Program-made: the position numbers and the translations under genes
Notes under the pieces: model-generated
Database searches by the model: none
What the model was told of the DNA's origin: nothing
What the model saw: the letters and a program-made list of their open reading frames with translations, nothing else
Shown: positions 23,330 to 30,726 of the stretch, piece after piece
How positions within the stretch are numbered: the stretch's first letter is position 1
Layout of the letters: each line of letters begins with the position of its first letter
Source: an uncultured Eubacteriales bacterium
Lineage (GTDB): Bacteria; Bacillota; Clostridia; Oscillospirales; CAG-272
Length of the DNA stretch: 64,000 nucleotides
Reading direction: 5' to 3'
Assembly (NCBI GenBank): GCA_934525675.1
Contig: CAKSZH010000010.1
Span: 1-64,000, forward strand

Positions 23330-24672
23330 TGGATATCAGAATTCTGAAGGACGCGCTGGTGCGCGCCGCAAAAGAAGCGGGAATCACAGAATATGAGCTT
23401 TACTATGCCGAATCCGCAGACCTTTCCGCCGAGGCGCTGAAGGATGAAATCAGCAATTTTTCGTCGGGCGCCTCTGCCGGAATCAGCTTCCGGTGTAAAG
23501 TAGACGGGAAGATGGGCTACGCTTCCACGGAGCTTCTGACCGAGGAAGAGATGACGGAATTGGTCAGTCGCGCCGCCGCGAACGCAAGGAATATCGAAAA
23601 CGAGGATGAGGTGTTCATTTTCCCCGGCTCTCCGAAGTACGGTACTCCGAATGCAAAGTTCTCAGAACCGGCGACTGCTGCCGAAGTCCGGGAGAACGTA
23701 CTTTCGCTCCAGAAACAGCAGTACGGCGCATCCGACATGGTGACGGACGGTACCAAATCCGGTGCATTTACCGGCACAACGGAGATCTATCTGTACAATT
23801 CCTACGGCTTGGAGCTTTCAAACCGGGTTGGCGTCAGCGCGGCTTATGTTGCTCCGGTGCTTAAAAACGGAGAAGAGTCCGACAACGACTTTGATTTCGC
23901 CGTCGGTAAAACCGCCGCGGAGATGGGCGACCTTGCTGCGCGCACAGTCGGACGCGTCAAGGAAAAATTCGGTGCCGGCAGCGTGGAATCCGGAAAGTAC
24001 AATGTCGTATTCGACGGCGAATCCATGCGCGACCTGCTTGCAACCTTCTTCTCCGGATTCTCCGCGAAGAGCGCGCAGATGGGCTTGTCCCGCCTTGCGG
24101 GCAAGGAGGGGGAAAAGGTTGCCGCCGATTGCGTGACGATCACCGACGACCCCATGCGGGAAGGTTATCCCGCCCAGACCTCCTTTGACGGCGAGGGTGT
24201 CGCGGCATTCCGCAAGAACGTCATCGAAAACGGCGTTCTCAAGACGCTCCTCTATGACCTGACGACCGCGAAGAAGGCGGGCAGGGAATCGACGGGCAAC
24301 GGACTTCGCGGAAGCTACACCTCTTCGGTCAATATCAGTCCCTTCTGCTTCTGTCTCGAGCCCGGCAACAAGAGTGAGGAGCAACTGTTCTCCGCGGCTG
24401 GGGATGGTATCCTCATCACCGAATTGAACGGACTTCATGCGGGAGCCGACGGTGTGACGGGCGATTTCTCGCTTCAGAGCGCCGGCTATCGTATCCGCGG
24501 AGGCAAGAAGGCGGAGTACGTCAAGGGCTTCACCGTTGCCGGCAACTTCTATGAACTGCTTCTCGGAATCACGGCGGTCGGCAACAAATTGAAATTCGGC
24601 ATTCCCGCCTCCGTGACCGCGTTTGCCGCGCCGCCCGTGCTGGTTCCCGGCATGAGCATTGCGGGAAAGTAA
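23329..24672 (+). CDS. tldE: TldE/PmbA-type peptidase subunit
   Basis: This 447-aa partner of TldD has the same two-domain architecture but lacks the HExxxH motif, as expected for the non-zinc subunit. Conserved segments include YELYYAES, SGASAGISFRCKVDGKMGYAS, LYDLTTAKKAGRESTGNG and the glycine-rich ending GADGVTGDFSLQSAGYRIRGG. GGGAGGT lies just before ATG 23329 inside the tldD end. A strong terminator follows, so this closes the miaB-tldE block. Confidence 0.95.
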   Translation: MDIRILKDALVRAAKEAGITEYELYYAESADLSAEALKDEISNFSSGASAGISFRCKVDGKMGYASTELLTEEEMTELVSRAAANARNIENEDEVFIFPGSPKYGTPNAKFSEPATAAEVRENVLSLQKQQYGASDMVTDGTKSGAFTGTTEIYLYNSYGLELSNRVGVSAAYVAPVLKNGEESDNDFDFAVGKTAAEMGDLAARTVGRVKEKFGAGSVESGKYNVVFDGESMRDLLATFFSGFSAKSAQMGLSRLAGKEGEKVAADCVTITDDPMREGYPAQTSFDGEGVAAFRKNVIENGVLKTLLYDLTTAKKAGRESTGNGLRGSYTSSVNISPFCFCLEPGNKSEEQLFSAAGDGILITELNGLHAGADGVTGDFSLQSAGYRIRGGKKAEYVKGFTVAGNFYELLLGITAVGNKLKFGIPASVTAFAAPPVLVPGMSIAGK

Positions 24673-24694
24673 ATTATTTTGGTGTATCCCCACG

Positions 24695-24728
24695 GTGCGC
24701 CGCGCGTTCTGACGCGCGGCGCACTTTT
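24695..24728 (+). terminator. Rho-independent terminator after tldE
   Basis: A 13-bp stem, GTGCGCCGCGCGT with ACGCGCGGCGCAC, has loop TCTG and is followed by four T. Confidence 0.88.
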
Positions 24729-24773
24729 GCGGATTCTTTTGGAAGTCTCGGTCAAAAATCTTGCGTTTCGTAC

Positions 24774-24802
24774 TTGATAATAAAAAATATTTGTGATATA
24801 AT
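24774..24802 (+). promoter_or_regulatory. Sigma-A promoter of the exonuclease-thiI-aspS block
   Basis: TTGATA (24774-24779), 17-bp spacer, TATAAT (24797-24802). Confidence 0.85.
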
Positions 24803-24925
24803 CAATGAAGATTGTGTTCACGGAGCGGCATTTTCCGAAGAAGTGCGGCACCGCGCAAAGCATAACCCCGCATTCATGCGGGACGGCGGCTTTCCGCCGG
24901 GATACAGATACACGGAGGCTCTTTT

Positions 24926-26050
24926 GTGGAAAACTCAATGAAGCTCCGGTCCGGGAAAGTAATCCCGCAGGTCCGGAAGACAGATGCCGAGAAAAAGAAT
25001 TATCTGACGGGCGCCATGCTCGATATGATGCACCTGATGCCGAAGGGTGACCCGATCGGCTACGATCTTTCGGAGAGCGGAGAAACCGAATTCTTTTATG
25101 ATCCGGAGCGCGTCACCGTTGCGCCGGTCGGTCGCTGGAACCGTCCCGAGCCCGCCGTGGCAGAGCCGGAGGAGGAACCGCTCCCCGAGCTTCCCATGAA
25201 TGACCCCATCACATTGGAATCCGGAAATGAGATCGGCAGACTGAACGTCCGCCGCGCGGCGCAACTGGGGCTTTACTCGGGGGAGCGCCTTGCCGCCATG
25301 CACTACGAGACGGCGGAGGAGCCGCGCGCGTATTACAAAAAGAGCGACGGAACGCTCGTATACCTCTACGACCGCCGCACGGCGTCCCGCCTGCCGCTTC
25401 CGTGCGCCAAGTGCGGAAAGGGCGAGCGCTACCGCCACAAGCTCTGCCGCGCCTGCTATGAGGAAGAAATGGCGGTCCGCCGTGCCGAGGGCGACGCGCA
25501 CCGCGCGGAGCATTACCACATGCAAAGAGAGCGTGTGCTCTTCTTTGACCTTGAACTGACGGGTATTTACGACCACGACGAGATCCTTTCCATTTCCATT
25601 GTGGACGCGACCGGAAAGGTCATCATGGATACCCTGATCCGTCCGACGCACAATAAGCGCTGGAAGCGTACCGAGAAAATCCACGGTATCACCCCCGATA
25701 TGGTGGTCGATGCTCCCACGCTTGCCGAGGTCACTCCCCGCGTCAAGGAGATCTTCGCCGGTGCGGACAACCTCATTGCTTACGGCGTTTCCACGGATTA
25801 CAGCCACATCAAGTACATCTACGATACCGAAGCGGAAAGGGAAGCGCTCCATCGTAAGACGCGTTGCTGCGCCAATGAATTCGTCCGCTATGCCCACGAG
25901 CATTGCCCCGATCTCATGCATATGTCCCTGACCGACGCCATGGCGCATTTTGAGGTCGCGTGGGACGGCGTTGCCCATTCCTCAATCGCCGACACCATCG
26001 GCTGTATGAAGGTCTGGGAGAAGCTGTTCCCCAATTACTACGACAACTGA
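24926..26050 (+). CDS. DEDDh 3'-5' exonuclease with N-terminal extension and zinc cluster
   Basis: The C-terminal ~170 residues (about 203-374) form a DnaQ-type exonuclease: FFDLELTG (Asp, Glu), HGIT, GVSTDYSHI (Asp) and HSSIADT (His-x4-Asp). All four acidic ligands and the catalytic His are visible. In front lies a region of about 200 residues. Its first part is acidic and Pro-rich and unfamiliar to me. It ends in a probable zinc ribbon, CAKCGKGERYRHKLCRAC (C-x2-C about 158-161, C-x2-C about 173-176). GTG 24926 has GGAGG seven bases upstream. The enzyme may trim RNA or DNA ends; a proofreading role is unlikely since no polymerase is adjacent. Confidence 0.85.
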   Translation: MENSMKLRSGKVIPQVRKTDAEKKNYLTGAMLDMMHLMPKGDPIGYDLSESGETEFFYDPERVTVAPVGRWNRPEPAVAEPEEEPLPELPMNDPITLESGNEIGRLNVRRAAQLGLYSGERLAAMHYETAEEPRAYYKKSDGTLVYLYDRRTASRLPLPCAKCGKGERYRHKLCRACYEEEMAVRRAEGDAHRAEHYHMQRERVLFFDLELTGIYDHDEILSISIVDATGKVIMDTLIRPTHNKRWKRTEKIHGITPDMVVDAPTLAEVTPRVKEIFAGADNLIAYGVSTDYSHIKYIYDTEAEREALHRKTRCCANEFVRYAHEHCPDLMHMSLTDAMAHFEVAWDGVAHSSIADTIGCMKVWEKLFPNYYDN

Positions 26051-26110
26051 TATCCGGCGGACGGGTCTCCCTTTGCCCCGAATCCGTCAGAAGACAAGGA
26101 GGATACGCCA

Positions 26111-26473
26111 ATGCCGTTTGATTATCTGTTCGGACTTGATTCCGCTCCCCGTTCCGACGAGGAAAACGAGCTTCTCATCACCGTGTTTGACAATGTTCAG
26201 CTTTGCATGATCCGAGGGATTCTGGAAGCCGAAAAGATTCCGTATCTCGTCAGAGAGCGGGGAAGCGGAAGCGCGGTCAAGATCATCTCCGGCTTTTCTC
26301 TGTACGGCTCCGACGTGTTTGTGGAAAAGAGTTGTATCGAGCGCGCAAGAGATCTGATCGACGCATATGTGAGCGCACCGGACGCGGAAGAGACGGACGT
26401 GCTTCCGGAAACGGATCCGGAAGAGTTTCCGGATGGGGAGGACACCCCTTCCGACGAAGAAGAAAACCGATAA
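26111..26473 (+). CDS. DUF2007-domain protein
   Basis: The 120-aa product carries a DUF2007-like domain (about 20-82: ELLITVFDNVQLCMIRGILE, then IPYLVRER and YGSDVFVEKSCIERARDLI), sometimes called a putative signal-transducing domain because of its resemblance to PII/ACT folds. The last 35 residues are extremely acidic (many Glu and Asp). Function is unknown. AAGGAGG precedes ATG 26111. It sits between the exonuclease and thiI with gaps of 60 and 18 bases. Confidence 0.75.
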   Translation: MPFDYLFGLDSAPRSDEENELLITVFDNVQLCMIRGILEAEKIPYLVRERGSGSAVKIISGFSLYGSDVFVEKSCIERARDLIDAYVSAPDAEETDVLPETDPEEFPDGEDTPSDEEENR

Positions 26474-26491
26474 CGGATCGGAAACAGATAT

Positions 26492-27670
26492 ATGAAAGAA
26501 ATTCTGCTTTGCAAATACGGGGAGATCGTGCTCAAGGGCGCGAACCGCTCCTACTTTGAGGACGCGCTCTGCCGCGAGGTCCGCCGCCATGTTGCCCCTT
26601 ACGGCAATTTTGAGGTGCGCCGTGCCCAGAGTACCGTTTATATTGAACCGCTTGAAGATGACGCGGACATTGACGGCGCACTGGCGTCCGCCTGCCGCGT
26701 GTTCGGCATTGTCGGCGTGGACCGCTGTGCGGTTGCCGAAAAGAATATGGAAGACATCCGCCGCGTTGCCGGGGAATATCTGCCCGCGTTCCTCCGCGGC
26801 TACCGCACCTTCAAGGTGGAGGCGAAGCGGTCGGATAAGCTGTTCCCGCTTGACTCCATGCAGATTTCCGCCGACATCGGCGGCGTTCTGCTCGGCGCCT
26901 GCCCGTGGCTCCGTGTCAATGTACACGAACCGGACGTGACGGTGCGCGTGGAGATCCGCGAGTACGGCGCTTATCTGCACGCGGGTCAGTTCAAGGGCGC
27001 CGGCGGTATGCCAGCGGGAACCAACGGACGGGGACTTCTGCTTCTGTCCGGCGGCATTGATTCGCCCGTTGCCGGATACATGATGGCAAAGCGCGGCGTG
27101 CGTGTGGAGGCGATCCACTTTGAATCTTTTCCCTATACCAGCGAACGCGCGAGGGAAAAGGTCCTGTCGCTTGCAAAACTGCTGACACCGTATACGGGGG
27201 ACATGGACGTTCACGTCGTGTCGCTTACCCATATCCAGGAGGTGCTGGTCAAAACCTGCAACGAGGATTACTTCACACTGCTCCTCCGCCGCTTCATGAT
27301 GACCATTGCCGACCGGATCGCCAAGAGACGCGGTTGCCGCGCCCTCATCACTGGCGAGAGCCTCGGGCAGGTCGCTTCCCAGACCATGCAGGCAATCGGT
27401 GTGACCGACTGTATGACCACGCTCCCCGTGTTCCGTCCGTGCATCGGAATGGACAAGGAAGAGATCGTACAGATTGCCAGGAAGATCGGCACCTATGATA
27501 CCTCGATCCTGCCGTTTGAGGACTGCTGTACCGTCTTTACGCCCAAACACCCCAAAACCAAGCCCGACCCCGAGAAGGTTGAGGCGGAAGAACAGAAGCT
27601 GGATTTTGAGGCGCTCGTCGAGGAAGCGCTGGAGACCAGATACTCCCACCACATCGACGCGCAGTACTGA
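26492..27670 (+). CDS. thiI: tRNA 4-thiouridine synthase ThiI (no rhodanese domain)
   Basis: ThiI adenylates U8 of tRNA and receives sulfur to form s4U8; in some species it also feeds thiamine thiazole synthesis. The 392-aa protein has a ferredoxin-like N-terminus starting CKYGEIVLKGANRSYF, a THUMP domain (about 60-165) and the PP-loop LLLLSGGIDSPVAGYMM (about 181-197). It ends right after the ATPase domain, without the rhodanese extension, as in B. subtilis, where a dedicated cysteine desulfurase (NifZ) works with it. No desulfurase is adjacent here. Confidence 0.96.
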   Translation: MKEILLCKYGEIVLKGANRSYFEDALCREVRRHVAPYGNFEVRRAQSTVYIEPLEDDADIDGALASACRVFGIVGVDRCAVAEKNMEDIRRVAGEYLPAFLRGYRTFKVEAKRSDKLFPLDSMQISADIGGVLLGACPWLRVNVHEPDVTVRVEIREYGAYLHAGQFKGAGGMPAGTNGRGLLLLSGGIDSPVAGYMMAKRGVRVEAIHFESFPYTSERAREKVLSLAKLLTPYTGDMDVHVVSLTHIQEVLVKTCNEDYFTLLLRRFMMTIADRIAKRRGCRALITGESLGQVASQTMQAIGVTDCMTTLPVFRPCIGMDKEEIVQIARKIGTYDTSILPFEDCCTVFTPKHPKTKPDPEKVEAEEQKLDFEALVEEALETRYSHHIDAQY

Positions 27671-27701
27671 CCGACCGTTATATTCAGAAGGAGTGAACCT
27701 G

Positions 27702-28259
27702 ATGAAATATTACCATATGACCATTGCGGGACTGGAACGCGACCTGCCGCTCTGCCCCCTCAACGAGAATCTGATGATCGCGGGATTCGTGATCTTCGGC
27801 GATCCCGAGCTTACCACTGCCTGCGCCCGCCAGCTGCTTGACCGCGCACCGGCATACGATTACCTCCTGACCGCCGAGGCAAAGGGGATTCCGCTCATTC
27901 ACGAAATGGCGCGTCTTGCCGGCAACCAGAAGTATTTTCTCGCGCGCAAGGCTCCCAAACTGTACATGACCGACTCGCTGCATGTCGCCGTCAAGTCCAT
28001 CACCACGGCGAGAGAACAGCACCTGTACCTTGACGGCGCGGATGCCGCGCTGATGAAGGGCAAGCGCATCCTGCTTGTCGATGACGTGATTTCCACGGGA
28101 GAATCGCTTGCGGCGCTTGAGAAACTGGTGGATGCCGCCGGCGGAAGTGTTGCCGGGCGCATGACCATCCTTGCCGAGGGCGACGCGCAGGAGAGAAAAG
28201 ACATCATTTACCTTGAGAAACTTCCGCTGTTCGACAAAAACGGCGTGGCGATTCAGTAA
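27702..28259 (+). CDS. Adenine-phosphoribosyltransferase-like protein
   Basis: The 185-aa protein has the type I phosphoribosyltransferase fold with the PRPP-binding motif ILLVDDVISTGES (about 123-135) and an upstream LTAEAKGIPLIHEMA loop typical of adenine PRTases and of the PurR/XPRT group. It probably makes a purine nucleotide from base and PRPP; the exact base is uncertain, and regulatory paralogues exist in Clostridia. AGAAGGAG precedes ATG 27702. It sits 31 bases after thiI and 38 before aspS. Confidence 0.85.
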   Translation: MKYYHMTIAGLERDLPLCPLNENLMIAGFVIFGDPELTTACARQLLDRAPAYDYLLTAEAKGIPLIHEMARLAGNQKYFLARKAPKLYMTDSLHVAVKSITTAREQHLYLDGADAALMKGKRILLVDDVISTGESLAALEKLVDAAGGSVAGRMTILAEGDAQERKDIIYLEKLPLFDKNGVAIQ

Positions 28260-28297
28260 AGCGAAAAGAAGAGACCATAGAAGAACGGAGAGAAAAC

Positions 28298-29587
28298 ATG
28301 GAAAGAACCTATATTTCCGATATCGTACCCGGTTCGCGTTACCGCGTTTCCGGTTTTGTGGAAAACCTGCGCAACAAGCGCACGATGGCGTTCCTTGTCA
28401 TCAAGGACATGAGCGGTAAGCTCCAGGTCACGGTGGAAAAGGAGAGCCATCCCGAGATTGCCGCGCTCATCGACACCCTGACCATTCAGTCGGTCATCAC
28501 GGTCGAGGGCGAGGTCGTCAAGAACGAATACGTCAAGATGGGCGGCATGGAAATGCTTCCCGATACCCTGATTGTGGAATCCATTGCCGATGCAATTCCG
28601 ATCAAGGACGACTCCGAGATCGACTCCAAGATGGACTTCCGCTGGATCGATATGCGCCGCGATCAGAATCACCTGATGATTAAGCTCCAGACGACCCTGA
28701 CTGCCGCATTCCGCGAATTCCTGCTTGCACATCGCTTTGTCGAGATCCATACGCCGAAGCTCATCGGCGCGGCAAGCGAATCCGGCTCCGAGGTGTTTGA
28801 GGTCAAGTACTTTGATACCAAGGCGTACCTTGCGCAGTCGCCGCAGTTCTACAAACAGATGGCAATGGCATCGGGACTTGATCGTATTTTTGAGTCCGGT
28901 CCCGTGTTCCGTGCTGAAAAATCCTACACCAACAAGCATGCGACCGAGTTTACCGGCTTTGACCTGGAATTCAGCTATGTGTACTCCTGCGAGGAGGTTA
29001 TGCACATGGAGGAAGAGCTTCTCGCTTACGCGTTCGCGAAGGTCGCAGAAGCGCACGGTGAAGAGGTGGAACGCCTGTTCGGCAAAAAGGTCATCGTTCC
29101 GACGGTTCCGTTTCCGCGTATTAAACTGAAGGACCTTTATGCAGAGCTGGAAGCGCGTTACGGCTACACCGTTTCCGACGAGGCAAAGGGCGACCTGACC
29201 ACCGATGCCGAGCATCTGTGCGAAAAGTTCGCAATGGAGAAATACGGCAGTGAGTTTTTGTTCGTGACCGATTACGACGCCAAGGAGCGTGCGTTCTACC
29301 ATATGCGCGACAAGGACGGCGTGCCGATGGGCTACGACCTGATCTGGCGTGGCTGTGAAATCACGACCGGCGCGGTCCGAGAACACCGCTATGAGGTGCT
29401 CAAGAAACAGGCGGAGGAGAAGGGGCTTTCAAATGACGTTGCGTTCTACCTCCAGTTCTTCCGTTACGGCTGCCCGCCGCACGGTGGCTTCGGTCTCGGT
29501 CTTGACCGCCTGACCATGCTCTTCTTAGGGCTTTCCATCAAGGAAGCGGAATTCCTCTTCCGGGGCCCTAATCGCCTGACTCCGTAA
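28298..29587 (+). CDS. aspS: Archaeal-type aspartyl-tRNA synthetase (AspRS, likely non-discriminating)
   Basis: This is a class IIb synthetase of 429 aa. It lacks the ~150-residue GAD insertion of typical bacterial AspRS (near 590 aa) and matches the short archaeal/eukaryal layout. An N-terminal OB-fold anticodon-binding domain (about 1-105) is followed by motif 1, then motif 2 with ESGPVFRAEKSYTNKHATEF and motif 3 GFGLGLDRLTML. The signature SGSEVFEVKYFDTKAYLAQS is characteristic of this group rather than AsnRS. Short AspRS enzymes in bacteria often charge both tRNA-Asp and tRNA-Asn, with GatCAB completing Asn-tRNA; that property is inferred. It ends the operon, followed by a terminator. Confidence 0.9.
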   Translation: MERTYISDIVPGSRYRVSGFVENLRNKRTMAFLVIKDMSGKLQVTVEKESHPEIAALIDTLTIQSVITVEGEVVKNEYVKMGGMEMLPDTLIVESIADAIPIKDDSEIDSKMDFRWIDMRRDQNHLMIKLQTTLTAAFREFLLAHRFVEIHTPKLIGAASESGSEVFEVKYFDTKAYLAQSPQFYKQMAMASGLDRIFESGPVFRAEKSYTNKHATEFTGFDLEFSYVYSCEEVMHMEEELLAYAFAKVAEAHGEEVERLFGKKVIVPTVPFPRIKLKDLYAELEARYGYTVSDEAKGDLTTDAEHLCEKFAMEKYGSEFLFVTDYDAKERAFYHMRDKDGVPMGYDLIWRGCEITTGAVREHRYEVLKKQAEEKGLSNDVAFYLQFFRYGCPPHGGFGLGLDRLTMLFLGLSIKEAEFLFRGPNRLTP

Positions 29588-29593
29588 TTTTCG

Positions 29594-29620
29594 GGACTGC
29601 CGCTATGCGGCAGTCCTTTT
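29594..29620 (+). terminator. Rho-independent terminator after aspS
   Basis: A 10-bp stem, GGACTGCCGC with GCGGCAGTCC, has loop TAT and is followed by four T. Confidence 0.9.
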
Positions 29621-29760
29621 GTGTTTTTTAGTTTCCCCGCGGCGGCTTGGGGGTGCCCGCCGCCAGTCCCCTCCGCAGGCTTCGCCGCGTCGGGGACGGC
29701 GGATCCCCCCCGCGCCGCCGTTGTTTTTCCTCCGAAACGATGTATTTTTCGGTTATCATA

Positions 29761-29789
29761 TTGACGAATTGAAAATATAGTACTATAAT
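29761..29789 (+). promoter_or_regulatory. Sigma-A promoter of the DUF975 gene
   Basis: TTGACG (29761-29766), 17-bp spacer, TATAAT (29784-29789). Confidence 0.88.
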
Positions 29790-29836
29790 GAAATCGTTGA
29801 CCGGGAAACCGGCGCAAAAATATGGAGGTTATGGTT

Positions 29837-30433
29837 ATGACATCAAATTCTGAGCTTCGCGCAAGAGCGCGTCAGCAGCTTGGCGGAAACATCTTCAGTA
29901 CGAACTGGCTGATGGGTCTCGTCGTGGTATTGATTTCCGGTGCAATTCTCGGCGCACTGTCCTTTACCGTCGTCGGTTCTCTGATCCTGACAGGTCCGAT
30001 TATGGTCGGTGTCAGTCTTGTGTTTGTGTCCCTCGCACGCGGCAAGGGCAAGGTGGATTTCATGGATCTGTTTGTCGGCTTCCGCGAAAGCGACAGCATC
30101 GGCAACCGCATTCTGACCGGTCTTCTGACCTCGGTTTTCACTTTCCTGTGGTCTCTCCTTTTCGTGATCCCGGGTATCGTGAAGTTTTACTCTTACTCCA
30201 TGGCACTGTACATCAGCATGGATCATCCCGATTGGGACTGGAAGAGATGCATTGACGCAAGCAAGAAGGTCATGAATGGCAAGAAGGGCAAACTCTTCTG
30301 CCTCGATCTCAGCTTCATCGGCTGGATGATCGTCGGCTCCCTTGCGTTCGGTGTCGGTACCCTGTGGGTCGCCGCTTATATGCAAAGCGCACGTGCAAAC
30401 TTCTACGAGGACATCAAGGCGGAGATCGCCTGA
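29837..30433 (+). CDS. DUF975 integral membrane protein
   Basis: The 198-aa protein begins with the DUF975 hallmark, a short amphipathic N-terminus (SNSELRARARQQLGGN). Four or five hydrophobic segments follow, including VVVLISGAILGALSF and SLLFVIPGIVKFYSYSMA, and the loop MDHPDWDWKRCIDASKKVM is typical of the family. Function is unknown; members are common in Firmicutes. ATG codons at 29822 and 29831 are also in frame, but GGAGG at 29824-29828 fits only ATG 29837. The gene is monocistronic, with promoter and terminator on either side. Confidence 0.88.
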   Translation: MTSNSELRARARQQLGGNIFSTNWLMGLVVVLISGAILGALSFTVVGSLILTGPIMVGVSLVFVSLARGKGKVDFMDLFVGFRESDSIGNRILTGLLTSVFTFLWSLLFVIPGIVKFYSYSMALYISMDHPDWDWKRCIDASKKVMNGKKGKLFCLDLSFIGWMIVGSLAFGVGTLWVAAYMQSARANFYEDIKAEIA

Positions 30434-30443
30434 ATCCATTTTG

Positions 30444-30475
30444 AAAACCCTGCCGCCTTCTGGCGGCAGGGTTTT
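30444..30475 (+). terminator. Rho-independent terminator after the DUF975 gene
   Basis: A 14-bp perfect stem (30444-30457/30462-30475) has A-run and T-run ends and loop TTCT, followed by GTTTT. Confidence 0.92.
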
Positions 30476-30547
30476 GTTTTGACGGTTTAATGCCATAATC
30501 TTCCTGATCGTTCCAGATATTACCGTCTTCGGAAATCGGGTAAATGA

Positions 30548-30577
30548 TTGACAGCCCTCCCGCCCGTGTTATATAAT
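30548..30577 (+). promoter_or_regulatory. Sigma-A promoter of the CHAP-SH3 gene
   Basis: TTGACA (30548-30553), 18-bp spacer, TATAAT (30572-30577). Transcription would start near 30584, which leaves a leader of up to about 140 nt in which I see no known riboswitch. Confidence 0.86.
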
Positions 30578-30726
30578 GGTTACACAAGAAAATCACAACC
30601 GGTGTGAGCAAACTTGTAAGTCCGCCCGGGTGTCCCCGCGTTGTCTGCCGGATTCCGGAAGCCATGCGGCACCGGGCGGCTCCAAGGAAAGGAATCTTCC
30701 CATTTCGGAAGGTACAGGTACTCTCA

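Noticed and set aside
30578..30726. Riboswitch in the leader of the CHAP-SH3 gene
   Set aside because: No conserved riboswitch core or terminator/antiterminator pair could be recognised.
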